Below are positions 17,607 to 26,388 of a stretch of DNA of 34,550 nucleotides, piece after piece. A model generated the notes under the pieces. The model saw nothing but the letters and a program-made list of their open reading frames with translations, ran no database searches and was not told where the DNA came from. Within the stretch, counting starts at the first letter, position 1. Each line of letters begins with the position of its first letter. The DNA is taken from contig NZ_LN776190.1 of the NCBI RefSeq assembly GCF_000827595.2, forward strand, positions 1 to 34,550, in the 5' to 3' direction. The position numbers were made by a program, and so were the translations under genes. This DNA comes from Necropsobacter massiliensis (GTDB lineage Bacteria > Pseudomonadota > Gammaproteobacteria > Enterobacterales > Pasteurellaceae).

Positions 17607-18674
17607 ATGAACAGCGTTACGCACAAAGACAGTATCCACAATGTAAATATTGTGAATGAAAAAGTATTGATTACCCCGCATGAATTAAAGGCAAAACTGC
17701 CGCTGCCGACGGCATTGCGCAGCCAAATCGAGCAATCACGCCGTGAGATTGCCGATATTATTCATAAAAAAGATAAACGTTTATTGTTGGTGATCGGTCC
17801 TTGTTCTATTCATGATCCTCTTGCTGCGGTGGATTACGCGCAAAAATTGAAAGCCTTATCCGACCAATTAAAAAACGAATTATATATTGTCATGCGGGTG
17901 TATTTTGAAAAACCGCGCACCACAGTCGGTTGGAAAGGCTTGATTAATGATCCGAAAATCGACGGCAGCTTTGATGTAGAACACGGCTTGCATATTGCTC
18001 GCCAATTGCTGCTCGAGCTGACGGAAATGGGCTTACCGTTGGCGACTGAAGCGCTGGATCCGATTACGCCGCAATATATGGCGGATTTATTCAGCTGGTC
18101 GGCTATCGGTGCACGAACCACCGAATCACAGACTCACCGCGAGCTAGCTTCCGGGTTGTCTATGGCGGTTGGCTTTAAAAACGGTACCGACGGTAGCCTG
18201 GCGACAGCGATCAACGCGATGAAAGCGGCATCCATGGGACACAGTTTTATCGGCATTAATCAGCGCGGACAAGTCAATTTGCTGCATACAGCGGGCAATC
18301 CGGACGGTCATGTGATTTTGCGTGGCGGTAAACAACCGAATTATCAGGCGGAATTTGTCAGCCGCTGCGAACAGGAATTGGCGGCGGCGGGGCTAGAAAG
18401 TGCAATTATGATCGACTGTAGCCACGGCAATTCCAATAAGGATTATCGCCGTCAGCCGGCGGTGGCGGAAGAGGCGGTGCGTCAGATTGTCAGCGGCAAT
18501 CAATCGATTATTGGCTTAATGCTGGAAAGTAATCTTTACGCTGGTAATCAATCGGCGGAACAGCCGGTCAGTGAAATGCAATACGGCGTATCCATTACTG
18601 ATGCCTGTATCGATTGGGACACGACGGAACAATTGCTAAGAAAAATGGCGATGACATTAGGTAAAAAAGCATGA
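17607..18674 (+). CDS. aroF: 3-deoxy-D-arabino-heptulosonate-7-phosphate synthase, tyrosine-sensitive type AroF
   Basis: First step of the shikimate pathway: phosphoenolpyruvate + erythrose 4-phosphate to DAHP. The start at 17607 has AAGGAA 6 nt upstream and gives 355 residues (E. coli AroF 356). The sequence follows AroF rather than AroG or AroH, for example DGSFDVEHGLHIARQLLLEL, ATEALDP, SHGNSNKDYRRQPAVAE. Core signatures VIGPCSIHDP, RVYFEKPRTTVGWKGLINDP and IGARTTESQTHRE hold PEP-site and metal ligands. Asn12 aligns with Asn8 of E. coli AroF, a residue needed for tyrosine inhibition, so feedback control is probably kept. It precedes tyrA as in E. coli and carries TyrR boxes. Confidence 0.95.
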   Translation: MNSVTHKDSIHNVNIVNEKVLITPHELKAKLPLPTALRSQIEQSRREIADIIHKKDKRLLLVIGPCSIHDPLAAVDYAQKLKALSDQLKNELYIVMRVYFEKPRTTVGWKGLINDPKIDGSFDVEHGLHIARQLLLELTEMGLPLATEALDPITPQYMADLFSWSAIGARTTESQTHRELASGLSMAVGFKNGTDGSLATAINAMKAASMGHSFIGINQRGQVNLLHTAGNPDGHVILRGGKQPNYQAEFVSRCEQELAAAGLESAIMIDCSHGNSNKDYRRQPAVAEEAVRQIVSGNQSIIGLMLESNLYAGNQSAEQPVSEMQYGVSITDACIDWDTTEQLLRKMAMTLGKKA

Positions 18675-18700
18675 TTTAACCGCGCGAATTATCTCGTTCT

Positions 18701-18709
18701 TGCTATAAT
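18701..18709 (+). promoter_or_regulatory. Possible internal promoter for tyrA
   Basis: TGCTATAAT is a perfect extended -10 in the 80-bp aroF-tyrA gap. No -35 hexamer is evident. It could give tyrA expression independent of the TyrR-controlled upstream promoter. Confidence 0.4.
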
Positions 18710-18754
18710 TATTTACCATGAACGGGATTTTTTATATATGAAGGAAAGACATAA

Positions 18755-19879
18755 GTGGATGCGCTAAAAGAACTCAGAGCCGAAATTGATCATCTGGATC
18801 GGGAATTACTGCAATTATTTGCCAAACGGTTGGCGCTGGTGAAAAAAGTCGGTGAAATCAAGCATCAGTGCGGTTTGCCGATTTATGCACCAGAGCGGGA
18901 GGCGGCTATGCTGGCGGCAAGACGGCAAGACGCGGAAAACATGGGGGTGCCGGCGGATCTGATTGAGGATGTGCTGCGTCGCTTAATGCGGGAATCCTAC
19001 AGTCGAGAAAATCAGTTTGGCTTTAAAACGGTGAATTCCGCAATTCGAAAAATTGTGATTGTCGGCGGCAGAGGGAAACTTGGCGCGTTATTTGGGCGTT
19101 ATTTAACGCTGTCCGGTTACAATGTGCAGGCATTAGGTCGTCAGGATTGGGCGCAGGCGGAGAGCATTTTAGCCGGTGCCGATGTGGTGATTGTGTCGGT
19201 ACCGATTGTCAACACCGTCGAAACCATAGAACGGCTAAAACCTTATTTAACCGAAACCATGCTGCTGACCGATCTAACCTCAGTTAAACGTGCGCCGCTT
19301 GCAAAAATGCTGGAAGTTCATCGCGGACCGGTCGTAGGATTGCACCCGATGTTTGGACCGGATATTGCTAGCATGGCAAAACAGGTGGTTGTCTGTTGTG
19401 ACGGGCGTTATGCGGCGCGTTACCAATGGCTGCTGGAGCAAATTCAAATCTGGGGCGCGAAAATATATCAAGCAGATGCCGCCGAACATGACCACAGCAT
19501 GACTTATATACAAGCGCTGCGCCATTTCGCTACTTTTGCCAACGGATTGCATTTATCCAAGCAGCCGGTACAGCTGTCGCAGTTACTGGCGCTGTCTTCG
19601 CCGATTTATCGGCTGGAACTGGCGATGATTGGGCGTTTATTTGCGCAGGACGGCGCACTCTACGCCGATATTATCATGGACAAGCCGGAAAATCTGGCGG
19701 TTATTGAAAGCCTGAAGCAAAGTTATGAAGAAAGTTTGGCTTTTTTTGAGAACGGCGATAAACAGGGATTTATTGATTGTTTTAACCGAGTGCGAGAATG
19801 GTTCGGTGACTATTCACAGCAATTTTTAACGGAAAGTCGCCAGTTGTTACAGCAGGCTAACGACAATCGCCGTCATTGA
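18755..19879 (+). CDS. tyrA: Bifunctional chorismate mutase / prephenate dehydrogenase TyrA
   Basis: Turns chorismate into prephenate and then 4-hydroxyphenylpyruvate on the tyrosine branch. It starts with GTG at 18755, with GAAGGAAAG 6 nt upstream, and has 374 residues (E. coli 373). Residues 1-90 form the AroQ chorismate mutase ([33 protein letters not shown]). The dehydrogenase begins with the NAD loop [18 protein letters not shown] near 99-116, and GLHPMFGPD carries the catalytic His. It is second in aroF-tyrA, matching the tyrosine-type AroF. Confidence 0.97.
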   Translation: MDALKELRAEIDHLDRELLQLFAKRLALVKKVGEIKHQCGLPIYAPEREAAMLAARRQDAENMGVPADLIEDVLRRLMRESYSRENQFGFKTVNSAIRKIVIVGGRGKLGALFGRYLTLSGYNVQALGRQDWAQAESILAGADVVIVSVPIVNTVETIERLKPYLTETMLLTDLTSVKRAPLAKMLEVHRGPVVGLHPMFGPDIASMAKQVVVCCDGRYAARYQWLLEQIQIWGAKIYQADAAEHDHSMTYIQALRHFATFANGLHLSKQPVQLSQLLALSSPIYRLELAMIGRLFAQDGALYADIIMDKPENLAVIESLKQSYEESLAFFENGDKQGFIDCFNRVREWFGDYSQQFLTESRQLLQQANDNRRH

Positions 19880-19892
19880 ACCCTTTATTCAC

Positions 19893-19913
19893 GGGCGCCA
19901 TTGCTCGGCGCCT
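19893..19913 (+). terminator. GC-rich hairpin after tyrA
   Basis: Stem GGGCGCC (19893-19899) / GGCGCCT (19907-19913) with one G-T pair and a 7-nt loop. It is followed by GCTTAAAAATTCC, not a real U-tract, so termination is uncertain. It is the only ordered structure seen in the tyrA-cdd gap. Confidence 0.35.
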
Positions 19914-20040
19914 GCTTAAAAATTCCGCATAGATAACTTAAATCTTTGATACGCCTCACAGAATCGAATTTCGCTTGAGGATTTCCACGCGATAATTCTC
20001 TATGATAAGCCTATTCCGGTTTATTCAGAGAGGAGCCGTT

Positions 20041-20949
20041 ATGAACAATCATTCACAAAAACATATCTCACAGCGCATCCGACAAGCATTAAATCAAATG
20101 GAAAACGCCATGCTGGCGCAGGATTTATGGAGCATTTTTGGTGAGCAACATTTTCAAGGATTTCTACCGCACTTTACGGTCGGTCATTTGTGTGAAAAAT
20201 ACCGAATGACGGATAAACAACTGGCGTTGGCGTTGTTACCACTCAGTGCTTGCTATGCCAATCCAACGATTTCCCATTTTAGCGTAGGTGCGGTGGCGAA
20301 AGGGGAGAGCGGCGATTTTTATTTTGGCGCCAATCAGGAATTTTGTGCAACTCATATTCAGCAAACCATTCATGCCGAACAAAGCGCGATTGCTCACGCG
20401 TGGATGCGCAATGAAACGCGGCTGACCGATATTACGGTGAATTACACGCCGTGCGGGCATTGCCGTCAATTTATGAACGAATTGAACGGTGCCGACACGT
20501 TGCGTATCCATTTGCCACATAATCAGAATAATCTATTGATCGACTATTTGCCCGATGCGTTCGGTCCTAAAGATCTCAACATTGCGCACCGTTTGTTTGA
20601 TCGGGAAGAACACGGGCTGCATTTTTCCACGCAGGATAGTCTTGTTCGCACCGCGCTGCTAGCTGCAAACCGTGCTCATGCACCGTATTCCCGCTGCTAT
20701 TCCGGGGCGGCGATTCAGTTACAGGATCAACAAATATTTCACGGCAGTTATGCCGAAAATGCCGCGTTTAACCCAAGCCTGCCGGCACTGCAAAGCGCCT
20801 TAAACTATTTGCTGCTAAACGGTAATGAGGTGGAAAATATCGCCCGCGTGGTGTTGGTTGAACGACCGCTCAGCTTGTCTTACCGCTCTATGGCAGAAGA
20901 ACTGCTGGCATATTTAGGTGAAGTGAAATTGGAATATATTGCGCTGTAA
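20041..20949 (+). CDS. cdd: Cytidine deaminase Cdd (homodimeric type)
   Basis: Deaminates cytidine and deoxycytidine to uridine and deoxyuridine in pyrimidine salvage. The start at 20041 has GAGAGGAG upstream and gives 302 residues (E. coli 294); an upstream ATG at 20002 would add 13. Zinc ligands are His111 with catalytic Glu113 (HAEQSAI) and Cys138/Cys141 (TPCGHCRQF), at the E. coli positions plus nine. The C-terminal domain is a degenerate second deaminase fold, as in enterics. A USS is inside (20166-20174), and an inverted USS pair follows the stop. Confidence 0.96.
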   Translation: MNNHSQKHISQRIRQALNQMENAMLAQDLWSIFGEQHFQGFLPHFTVGHLCEKYRMTDKQLALALLPLSACYANPTISHFSVGAVAKGESGDFYFGANQEFCATHIQQTIHAEQSAIAHAWMRNETRLTDITVNYTPCGHCRQFMNELNGADTLRIHLPHNQNNLLIDYLPDAFGPKDLNIAHRLFDREEHGLHFSTQDSLVRTALLAANRAHAPYSRCYSGAAIQLQDQQIFHGSYAENAAFNPSLPALQSALNYLLLNGNEVENIARVVLVERPLSLSYRSMAEELLAYLGEVKLEYIAL

Positions 20950-20950
20950 G

Positions 20951-21018
20951 CAAGTGCGGTGCTTTTGCGCACAGTTTTTACATGCTATCCGAAAAATGAA
21001 GAAAAATGACCGCACTTG
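20951..21018 (+). terminator. Inverted USS pair after cdd
   Basis: CAAGTGCGGT (20951-20960) and ACCGCACTTG (21009-21018) are perfect 10-bp inverted arms with a 48-nt loop. Inverted uptake-signal pairs often act as terminators in Haemophilus, but this loop is long and no U-tract follows, so function is uncertain. Confidence 0.45.
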
Positions 21019-21128
21019 AGTGTTTATGTTCAAATTATGCGCTATTGAAAAAATATCTGCATTTTGTAGTTAAACTTTCAAATTTGTTGTGCTAGAATCC
21101 ATTCCCGTAAACAGTTAACGAAGTTAAC

Positions 21129-21214
21129 GTCCGTGTGGTGGAATTGGTAGACACGTTAGATTCAGGTTCTAATGCTTTCGGGCAGTGCAGGTTCAAGTCC
21201 TGTCACGGACACCA
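21129..21214 (+). tRNA. tRNA-Leu, anticodon CAG
   Basis: An 86-nt class II tRNA with encoded CCA. The acceptor stem GTCCGTG pairs with CACGGAC. The anticodon stem TTAGA/TCTAA encloses loop TTCAGGT, giving anticodon CAG for CUG codons. The D arm (GGAATTGGTAGACACG), a long variable arm around GCTTTCGGGC and the T arm GCAGGTTCAAGTCCTGT fit tRNA-Leu. An extended -10 TGCTAGAAT lies at 21090-21098, and a terminator follows at 21248-21277. Confidence 0.97.
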
Positions 21215-21247
21215 AATAGAAGTACATTGAAATTTTTAACGATAGAG

Positions 21248-21280
21248 AAAGACCGGAAATATAAAATTCCGGTCTTTTTT
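21248..21280 (+). terminator. Intrinsic terminator of tRNA-Leu
   Basis: Stem GACCGGAA (21251-21258) / TTCCGGTC (21267-21274), extendable by AAA/TTT, followed by TTTTTTG. It is a good terminator for the tRNA transcript. Confidence 0.88.
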
Positions 21281-21690
21281 GTTGCCAGTTAAAAATTATT
21301 TTGTGGAGGCAGTCATTGGTTTAAACGAGTTTGTTTACATAAAAAACGCATCCGATATAAGACTTAGTATGCGATAAACAAGATAACAGTGCTGATGATG
21401 AAATCAGAACGGCTTATTCGAGCAGAAAATAATTTAAGCTAAATCTGGCAGACATAAGATTTTAAACGGGAGATTATTAAGGTTGATTTTGATCTTCTAT
21501 TTCAATAAGTCCATTGAATGTTATCTTTAGGTTTAACGACTCGTCAGTTAACATTTTTATTCCTTAATCTTTAATTCTGTATTGACAGAAATCTGTCGGT
21601 ACAGCGGATAAATATTAGCATTAATTAATTTTGAAATGAGTTGAAAAGTGATTAAAAGCGGGGGCAGATCATAAATACTGGCTTTGAAAA
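21281..21690. other. Gene-poor stretch at the edge of the prophage scar
   Basis: About 410 bp with no long open frame and an AT-rich look. It holds only a possible 25-codon minus-strand frame (21477-21554) and a short palindrome GACAGA-AA-TCTGTC at 21584-21597. No copy of the tRNA-Leu 3' end was found here, so there is no sign of integration at the tRNA. Confidence 0.6.
21477..21554 (-). CDS. Possible 25-residue small protein
   Basis: The minus-strand frame reads MLTDESLNLKITFNGLIEIE and then DQNQP. It is preceded by TAAGGA 6 nt before the ATG, a good ribosome site. The palindrome GACAGA-AA-TCTGTC (21584-21597) lies just upstream and could be an operator. The peptide is acidic and has no membrane segment. 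I recognise no family; it could equally be a decayed gene start in the prophage scar. Confidence 0.3.
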   Translation of the reverse strand: MLTDESLNLKITFNGLIEIEDQNQP

Positions 21691-21879
21691 TTATCGTTTT
21701 TTACTATCTGGTGTTTTGTGGATTTGCTTCCAAGAATGTCCGGGCTGCGTAGTTGGTGGTGCTTTTTCATGATCTCTGATTGTCACAAAGTTATCTTTAA
21801 GTCCACCACGAGGACCGATTTCTTGGTAAATCCCTCCCTCTTTATCTGTTAGTTCACCAGGTTTAATAGTTTTACTCAT
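21691..21879 (-). CDS. YjzC-like small protein (62 aa)
   Basis: A short hydrophilic protein: KPGELTDKEGGIYQEIGPRG, then a spacer, then HEKAPPTTQPGHSWKQI. The pattern KPG...G.Y...GPRGG...PPT...G..W resembles the YjzC family of small proteins of unknown function. No signal peptide or membrane segment is present. The ribosome site is weak (AAGAGAAAA). A perfect CRP site lies about 100 bp upstream, with an extended -10 (TGCTAAAAT, 21932-21925) between them. It sits alone inside the prophage scar. Assignment rests on motif memory only. Confidence 0.65.
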   Translation of the reverse strand: MSKTIKPGELTDKEGGIYQEIGPRGGLKDNFVTIRDHEKAPPTTQPGHSWKQIHKTPDSKKR

Positions 21880-21975
21880 AGTTTTTTCTCTTTTAGTCTA
21901 CTACAACATTGCAGTGGTATATTAATTTTAGCAGTAAGAAGAATTTCAATGGTTATGTCAGAATAAACTTTAAAA

Positions 21976-21991
21976 TGTGAACTTGATCACA
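21976..21991. promoter_or_regulatory. Perfect CRP site upstream of the YjzC-like gene
   Basis: TGTGA-ACTTGA-TCACA is an exact CRP consensus with A/T flanks. A second, overlapping inverted repeat TCACATA (21987-21993) / TATGTGA (22000-22006) shares its right half. On the minus strand the extended -10 TGCTAAAAT would place the CRP centre near -65, close to a class I position. Confidence 0.8.
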
Positions 21992-22041
21992 TAGTTTATT
22001 ATGTGAAATAGAAAAAATTAATAGCTCATCTTAACGGGTGA

Positions 22042-22242
22042 ACTTTTTTATTGCTTCGGAATAAGCGGAGTGGGGTGATCTGCGGCGCGCCAACTCTGTC
22101 GTGCATGTCGTTATTGACGCACTTAGGTTTTACTGAAAATCTATCAACCTTTGTCGGAGGTATGTTTGGTTTTATTGGGGCGGAAGAAATACGGAAACTC
22201 TTATTCTCGCTTATTCGCAAAAAATTGAAGTTAACGACATGA
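22042..22242 (+). pseudogene. 3' fragment of a lambda-family phage holin
   Basis: The open frame after the stop at 22039 reads GVICGAPTLSCMSLLTHLGF, then TENLSTFVGGMFGFIGAEEI and RKLL. This matches the last half of lambda-type phage holins, which end in a (L/F)xxNLSTFxGGxxGFxGxxxIR pattern. A normal holin of this group has about 100-115 residues and three membrane helices. Here only about 60 residues remain and no start with a ribosome site exists, so the 5' half is lost. It lies in the scar beside the integrase remnant. Confidence 0.6.
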
Positions 22243-22316
22243 GCTTAGGTGATAAAAATGACGAATAAAATTGTTGAAACGGCAGTTGATGTCGCGGTGA
22301 AAACATTCAGTTCACC

Positions 22317-22581
22317 GAAAAAGCAGAAAAACAATCAGTATTGCGGATCAAGTCTTTTTTATTGTGTTTTTTATTCGCTGGTGAAATACTTTCGCTCACT
22401 TTTTTACAAGCTACTCATATTTGCCAATAGTTAGCGTTCCTTGTCTGCCGTTAATACGGTAGTTATAGGGAAAGGTTATGGTGCCGGCTGCGAATACAGT
22501 TACATACAACCCGTCACGATCTGCTACTTTATAAAGTTTGTCTTTTGGTTTAAGAGATTTGATTTTTGTATCTGTTAGCAT
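22317..22581 (-). pseudogene. Frameshifted phage/island integrase N-terminus (DUF4102 type) next to guaA
   Basis: ATG 22581 begins MLTDTKIKSLKPKDKLYKVA, then DRDGLYVTVFAAGTITFPYN and YRINGRQGTLTIGKYE, the arm-binding N-terminal domain of P4-type tyrosine recombinases. A stop follows at 22411. In another frame the sequence resumes as CKKVSESISPANKKHNKKDL and IRNTDCFSAF, which fits the next part of such integrases (after the AEAREKL region), so a small deletion plus frameshift broke the gene. The catalytic domain is absent. Its place 168 bp after the guaA stop, in the same direction, is typical of elements integrated at the guaA 3' end. Confidence 0.85.
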
Positions 22582-22681
22582 TTTTACGTCACTTTTACCG
22601 ATAAACACAAGGCTATACTGTCAATTTTACCGAAAGAAAAATAAATTACTACAAAATACCATGAAATGATGTGAAATAGGA

Positions 22682-22703
22682 AAGCCCTGTAACAACAGGG
22701 CTT
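22682..22703 (-). terminator. Terminator hairpin after guaA
   Basis: Stem AAGCCCTGT (22682-22690) / ACAGGGCTT (22695-22703) with loop AACA. On the minus strand it is followed by TCCTATTTC, a weak U-tract. It lies 47 bp past the guaA stop. Confidence 0.65.
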
Positions 22704-22749
22704 AAGACTATTTTTGAAATGAATTGGAATCAACTGAAAAGCGGATTTT

Positions 22750-24321
22750 TTATTCCCATTCAATTGTTGCGGGGGGTTTTCCTGAAACGTCATAGACCAC
22801 GCGGGAGATGCCGTTGACTTCATTGATGATGCGGTTGGAAATTTTACCCAGCAGGTCGTATGGTAGATGCGCCCAATGTGCGGTCATAAAATCAATCGTT
22901 TCGACGGCACGCAGTGAGACAACCCAGTCGTATTTGCGCCCGTCGCCCATTACGCCGACGGATTTTACCGGCAGGAAGACGGTAAATGCCTGGCTAACTT
23001 TATAATACCAACCGGAATTGTATAGCTCTTCGATAAAGATCGCATCGGCTTGACGCAGTAAATCGCAGTATTCTTTTTTGATTTCACCCAGCACGCGCAC
23101 GCCCAATCCCGGACCTGGGAACGGGTGGCGATTAAGCATTTCTGCCGGTAAGCCGAGTGCTAGACCGATTTTGCGCACTTCGTCTTTAAACAATTCGCGT
23201 AGCGGTTCGACTAGACCGAGTTTCATATAATCCGGCAAACCACCGACGTTATGGTGAGATTTGATCACATGAGCTTTGCCGGTTTTGCTGGCGGCAGATT
23301 CGATCACGTCAGGGTAAATAGTGCCTTGCGCCAGCCATTTGACGTGAGTTTGTTTGTGGGATTCTTCATCAAAAACGTCCACAAAGACTTTTCCGATCAT
23401 TTTGCGTTTTGCTTCTGGATCGGTGAGACCTTTTAACGCCTCAAGGAAACGTTCTTCGGCATTGACGCGGATGATGTTTAACCCGAATTTATTGCCGAAC
23501 ATTTGCATCACTTGATCCGCTTCATTTAGGCGCAGTAAGCCGTTATCCACAAACACACAGTGCAGGTTTTTGCCGATGGCACGATGCAACAACAGCGCCG
23601 TAACGGAAGAGTCCACGCCGCCGGACAGACCTAAGATCACTTCGTCATCGCCTACTTGTGCTTTAATACGTGCAACCGCGTCTTCAATAATGTTTTCCGC
23701 CGTCCATTTTGTTTCACAGCCACAGATGTTAACGACAAAATTGGTTAATAATTCCAAACCGCTTTTGGTATGGGTGACTTCCGGATGAAACTGCACACCG
23801 TAAAAATGACGATTTTCATCGGACATGGCGGCAATCGGGCAGGTCGGCGTGGTGCCGGTGACATTAAAGTGCGGTGGTAATTGAGTGACTTTATCGCCAT
23901 GGCTCATCCATACGTCTAATTTTGGCGCTGATGCGGTCAAATCATCATTTAATTTTGCAAATAAGCTGTCGGTGGCTTTTAAATCCACTGATGCATAGCC
24001 AAATTCACGATGATTGGAATTTTCCGTCAGACCGCCCAGCTGCATCGCCATGGTTTGCATGCCGTAGCAGATACCTAACACCGGCACACCAGCGCTGAAG
24101 ACATATTCCGGCGCGCGCGGGCTGTTTTCTTCTGTGGTGCTTTCCGGACCGCCGGAAAGAATGATCCCCGTCGGATTAAATTCACGGATTTGTTCTTCCG
24201 TCACATCCCACGCCCAAAGTTCGCAATACACGCCGATTTCGCGCACACGACGGGCGATTAATTGCGTATATTGCGAGCCGAAGTCTAAAATCAGGATTTT
24301 ATGTTGGTGAATATTGTTCAT
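22750..24321 (-). CDS. guaA: GMP synthase (glutamine-hydrolysing) GuaA
   Basis: Aminates XMP to GMP using glutamine and ATP. The 523 residues match E. coli (525). The N-terminal class I amidotransferase domain (about 1-200) has GICYGMQ with the nucleophile Cys and the HPEVTHT His/Glu pair. The ATP pyrophosphatase has the P-loop LSGGVDSSV near 232, and the C-terminal dimerisation domain ends PPATIEWE. It is last in guaB-lipoprotein-guaA. Its 3' end is a known integration site and carries an integrase remnant here. A USS is inside (23867-23875). Confidence 0.98.
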   Translation of the reverse strand: MNNIHQHKILILDFGSQYTQLIARRVREIGVYCELWAWDVTEEQIREFNPTGIILSGGPESTTEENSPRAPEYVFSAGVPVLGICYGMQTMAMQLGGLTENSNHREFGYASVDLKATDSLFAKLNDDLTASAPKLDVWMSHGDKVTQLPPHFNVTGTTPTCPIAAMSDENRHFYGVQFHPEVTHTKSGLELLTNFVVNICGCETKWTAENIIEDAVARIKAQVGDDEVILGLSGGVDSSVTALLLHRAIGKNLHCVFVDNGLLRLNEADQVMQMFGNKFGLNIIRVNAEERFLEALKGLTDPEAKRKMIGKVFVDVFDEESHKQTHVKWLAQGTIYPDVIESAASKTGKAHVIKSHHNVGGLPDYMKLGLVEPLRELFKDEVRKIGLALGLPAEMLNRHPFPGPGLGVRVLGEIKKEYCDLLRQADAIFIEELYNSGWYYKVSQAFTVFLPVKSVGVMGDGRKYDWVVSLRAVETIDFMTAHWAHLPYDLLGKISNRIINEVNGISRVVYDVSGKPPATIEWE

Positions 24322-24343
24322 TTAAATTCTCTTAGTGATTAAG

Positions 24344-24661
24344 TTATTTTTTTGATTCGTTACAAGCGGATGTTTCAAGAACTTGCAATCCTTCTTTTTT
24401 ATAAATTGCAAATGCACCTTGACGACAATCAGAGCCAAAAAGATCAGCCAATTGTTTTGTTGGTTTTCCTTGGGCAATTAAATATAAGTTACCTTTTTCA
24501 TCGGTTTGTTGCTTTTTGATTACCCAATTATTTTTCTGTAAAGACTTAAGCACGCTTTCTTGTGATTGTCCTTCATACATATCTGGCACGCCGCTTGATG
24601 ACCAGTCATTTGCACAAGCAGATAATAGTAATGCAATAGTCAGAATAGTTAATTTTTTCAT
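24344..24661 (-). CDS. Small predicted lipoprotein between guaB and guaA
   Basis: A 105-residue protein starting MKKLTILTIALLLSAC, with a clear lipobox (LSAC, Cys16). The AGGGA ribosome site is 5 nt from the second of two adjacent ATGs (24661) and only 2 nt from the first, so 24661 is preferred. The mature part has segments GQSQESVLKSLQKNNWVIKK and GKPTKQLADLFGSDCRQGAF, with two more Cys residues that could form a disulfide. I do not recognise a functional family. It lies 22 bp upstream of guaA and is probably co-transcribed with it. Cysteine spacing and the SmpA/OmlA-like short repeat look suggest an envelope protein; that is inference only. Confidence 0.85.
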   Translation of the reverse strand: MKKLTILTIALLLSACANDWSSSGVPDMYEGQSQESVLKSLQKNNWVIKKQQTDEKGNLYLIAQGKPTKQLADLFGSDCRQGAFAIYKKEGLQVLETSACNESKK

Positions 24662-24724
24662 CATTTTCCCTGGTAAGTTATGTTATAAAATTTAAAAAAA
24701 TCAACCGCACTTTAAACTCAAAAA

Positions 24725-24742
24725 GGTGGGACAAGTCCCACC
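24725..24742 (-). terminator. Terminator after guaB
   Basis: Stem GGTGGGAC (24725-24732) / GTCCCACC (24735-24742). On the minus strand TTTTTGAG follows. It ends guaB transcripts, so the lipoprotein gene and guaA depend on readthrough or a separate promoter. A USS (24704-24712) lies just beyond. Confidence 0.8.
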
Positions 24743-24761
24743 CTGCGACGTTGTTTAACGC

Positions 24762-26225
24762 TTAGCCCATGCGGTAGTTAGGCGCTTCTTTGGTAATAGT
24801 GACATCATGCACATGGCTTTCTTTGATGCCCGCACCGCTGATACGCACGAATTGTGCTTTGGTGCGTAGCTCATCGATGGTCGCACAGCCGGTCAGCCCC
24901 ATACAGGAACGCAGACCGCCCATTTGCTGATGAATGATTTCTTTCAGAAAACCTTTGTAAGGAATGCGTCCTTCAATGCCTTCCGGTACCAATTTGTCCG
25001 CCGCGTTATCCGATTGGAAATAACGGTCTGAAGAACCTTTTGACATTGCGCCTAAGGAACCCATACCGCGGTATGATTTAAACGCACGACCTTGATAAAG
25101 CTCAATTTCGCCCGGCGCTTCTTCCGTTCCGGCGAACATGGAACCGACCATCACACAGGAGGCGCCGGCTGCCAGCGCTTTAGCAATATCGCCGGAATAG
25201 CGGATGCCGCCGTCAGCGATAACCGGAATGCCACGCTCTTTTAAGGCTTCCGCCGCATCGGAAATCGCGGTGATTTGCGGCACGCCCACGCCGGTAACAA
25301 TACGAGTGGTGCAAATGGAACCCGGACCGATACCGATTTTCACCGCGCTTGCACCGGCGTCGGCAAGGGCGATAGCGCCTTCTGCGGTTGCCACATTACC
25401 GGCGATAATCGGTAAATCGGGGTATTTAGCGCGGGTTTCGCGCACGCGTTGCAATACGCCTTCGGAATGACCGTGCGATGAGTCGATAAGCAACACATCC
25501 ACACCCGCTTTGACTAAGGCGTCAATGCGTTCTTCATTGCCGGCACCAGCGCCGACCGCTGCGCCCACACGCAAACGACCGAATTCATCTTTACACGCGT
25601 TTGGTTTGCTTTCCGCTTTTTGATAGTCTTTTAAGGTGATCATGCCTTTGAGTTTGAAGCTGTCATCAATCACCAATACTTTTTCAACGCGGTGAGAATG
25701 CATTAAATGGAAAATTTCTTCCCGGCTGGCGCCTTCTTTTACCGTCACCAAACGTGCTTTCGGCGTCATCAAATCGGCGACAGTTTTCGTGGAATCTTTC
25801 ACAAAACGGGTATCGCGACCGGTAATAATTCCGACCAGATTGCCGTGCGCATCCACGACCGGATAGCCGGCGAAGCCGTTTTTCTTGACTAATGCGCCGA
25901 GTTCGCCTAAGGTTAAATCCGGTGAGACGGTCACCGGTTCGGAGACGATACCGCTTTCAAATTTTTTAACTTTACGTACGCGGTCGGCCTGACGTTCGAT
26001 ACTCATATTTTTGTGAATAAATCCGATGCCCCCTTCCTGCGCCAACGAAATCGCCAGCTTGGTTTCGGTCACGGTATCCATTGCGGCGGATAACATCGGA
26101 ATGTTTAAGCGAATGGTTTGAGTGAGTTGGGTGGATAAATTGGCGGTGTTTGGCAGCACGGTGGAATGTGCGGGAACCAGCAGAACATCATCAAAGGTTA
26201 AGGCTTCTTTTATTACTCGTAACAT
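24762..26225 (-). CDS. guaB: IMP dehydrogenase GuaB
   Basis: Oxidises IMP to XMP with NAD+, the committed step to guanine nucleotides. The 487 residues equal the enteric length. The start [19 protein letters not shown] is diagnostic. Two CBS domains occupy about 93-205. The active-site loop [19 protein letters not shown] carries the catalytic Cys near residue 304. The flap [15 protein letters not shown] and the IPYKG segment are intact. Transcription probably starts at the PurR-overlapped promoter upstream (26286-26314). guaA follows after a terminator and a small lipoprotein gene. Confidence 0.98.
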   Translation of the reverse strand: MLRVIKEALTFDDVLLVPAHSTVLPNTANLSTQLTQTIRLNIPMLSAAMDTVTETKLAISLAQEGGIGFIHKNMSIERQADRVRKVKKFESGIVSEPVTVSPDLTLGELGALVKKNGFAGYPVVDAHGNLVGIITGRDTRFVKDSTKTVADLMTPKARLVTVKEGASREEIFHLMHSHRVEKVLVIDDSFKLKGMITLKDYQKAESKPNACKDEFGRLRVGAAVGAGAGNEERIDALVKAGVDVLLIDSSHGHSEGVLQRVRETRAKYPDLPIIAGNVATAEGAIALADAGASAVKIGIGPGSICTTRIVTGVGVPQITAISDAAEALKERGIPVIADGGIRYSGDIAKALAAGASCVMVGSMFAGTEEAPGEIELYQGRAFKSYRGMGSLGAMSKGSSDRYFQSDNAADKLVPEGIEGRIPYKGFLKEIIHQQMGGLRSCMGLTGCATIDELRTKAQFVRISGAGIKESHVHDVTITKEAPNYRMG

Positions 26226-26285
26226 GGCAATATTCTCTCTTTAGAAAGGTTGAAATTCAACGGATGTAAAAAATATTGCGCTGGG

Positions 26286-26314
26286 ATTATACAGACTCCG
26301 CAATCGTTTGGGAA
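26286..26314 (-). promoter_or_regulatory. guaB promoter with overlapping PurR-like box
   Basis: On the minus strand the -10 is TATAAT (26291-26286) and the -35 TTCCCA (26314-26309), spacing 17. The PurR-like box CCGCAATCGTTTGGGA (26298-26313) keeps the core GCAANCGNTT but misses the outer right bases. It covers the -35 and spacer, as expected for a repressor. It is weaker than the cvpA box. Confidence 0.7.
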
Positions 26315-26388
26315 TGAATTTTTATAAATATTTTATCTTTTAAAAAAATTGTGCTAGAAAAAGCGAAATGATTTTAGCGGAGAAGATT

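Noticed and set aside
18694-18740. Possible terminator (CTCGTTC ... GAACGGG then T6) between aroF and tyrA.
   Set aside because: Seven pairs with a wobble and a 20-nt loop; too weak, and it spans a better extended -10 promoter.
21513-21520. ATTGAATG shared with the guaA 3' end as a possible second attachment site.
   Set aside because: Only 8 bp match and the following bases differ, so chance is likely.
21129-21690. Integration of an element at the tRNA-Leu 3' end.
   Set aside because: No repeat of the tRNA 3' end was found downstream, and the integrase remnant sits at guaA instead.
22249-22434. Plus-strand open frame of 61 codons in the scar, with a fair ribosome site (AGGTGAT) before ATG 22258.
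   Set aside because: Its second half is antisense to recognisable integrase sequence. Only about the first 19 codons (22258-22315) could be a leftover phage gene start, which is too little to call.
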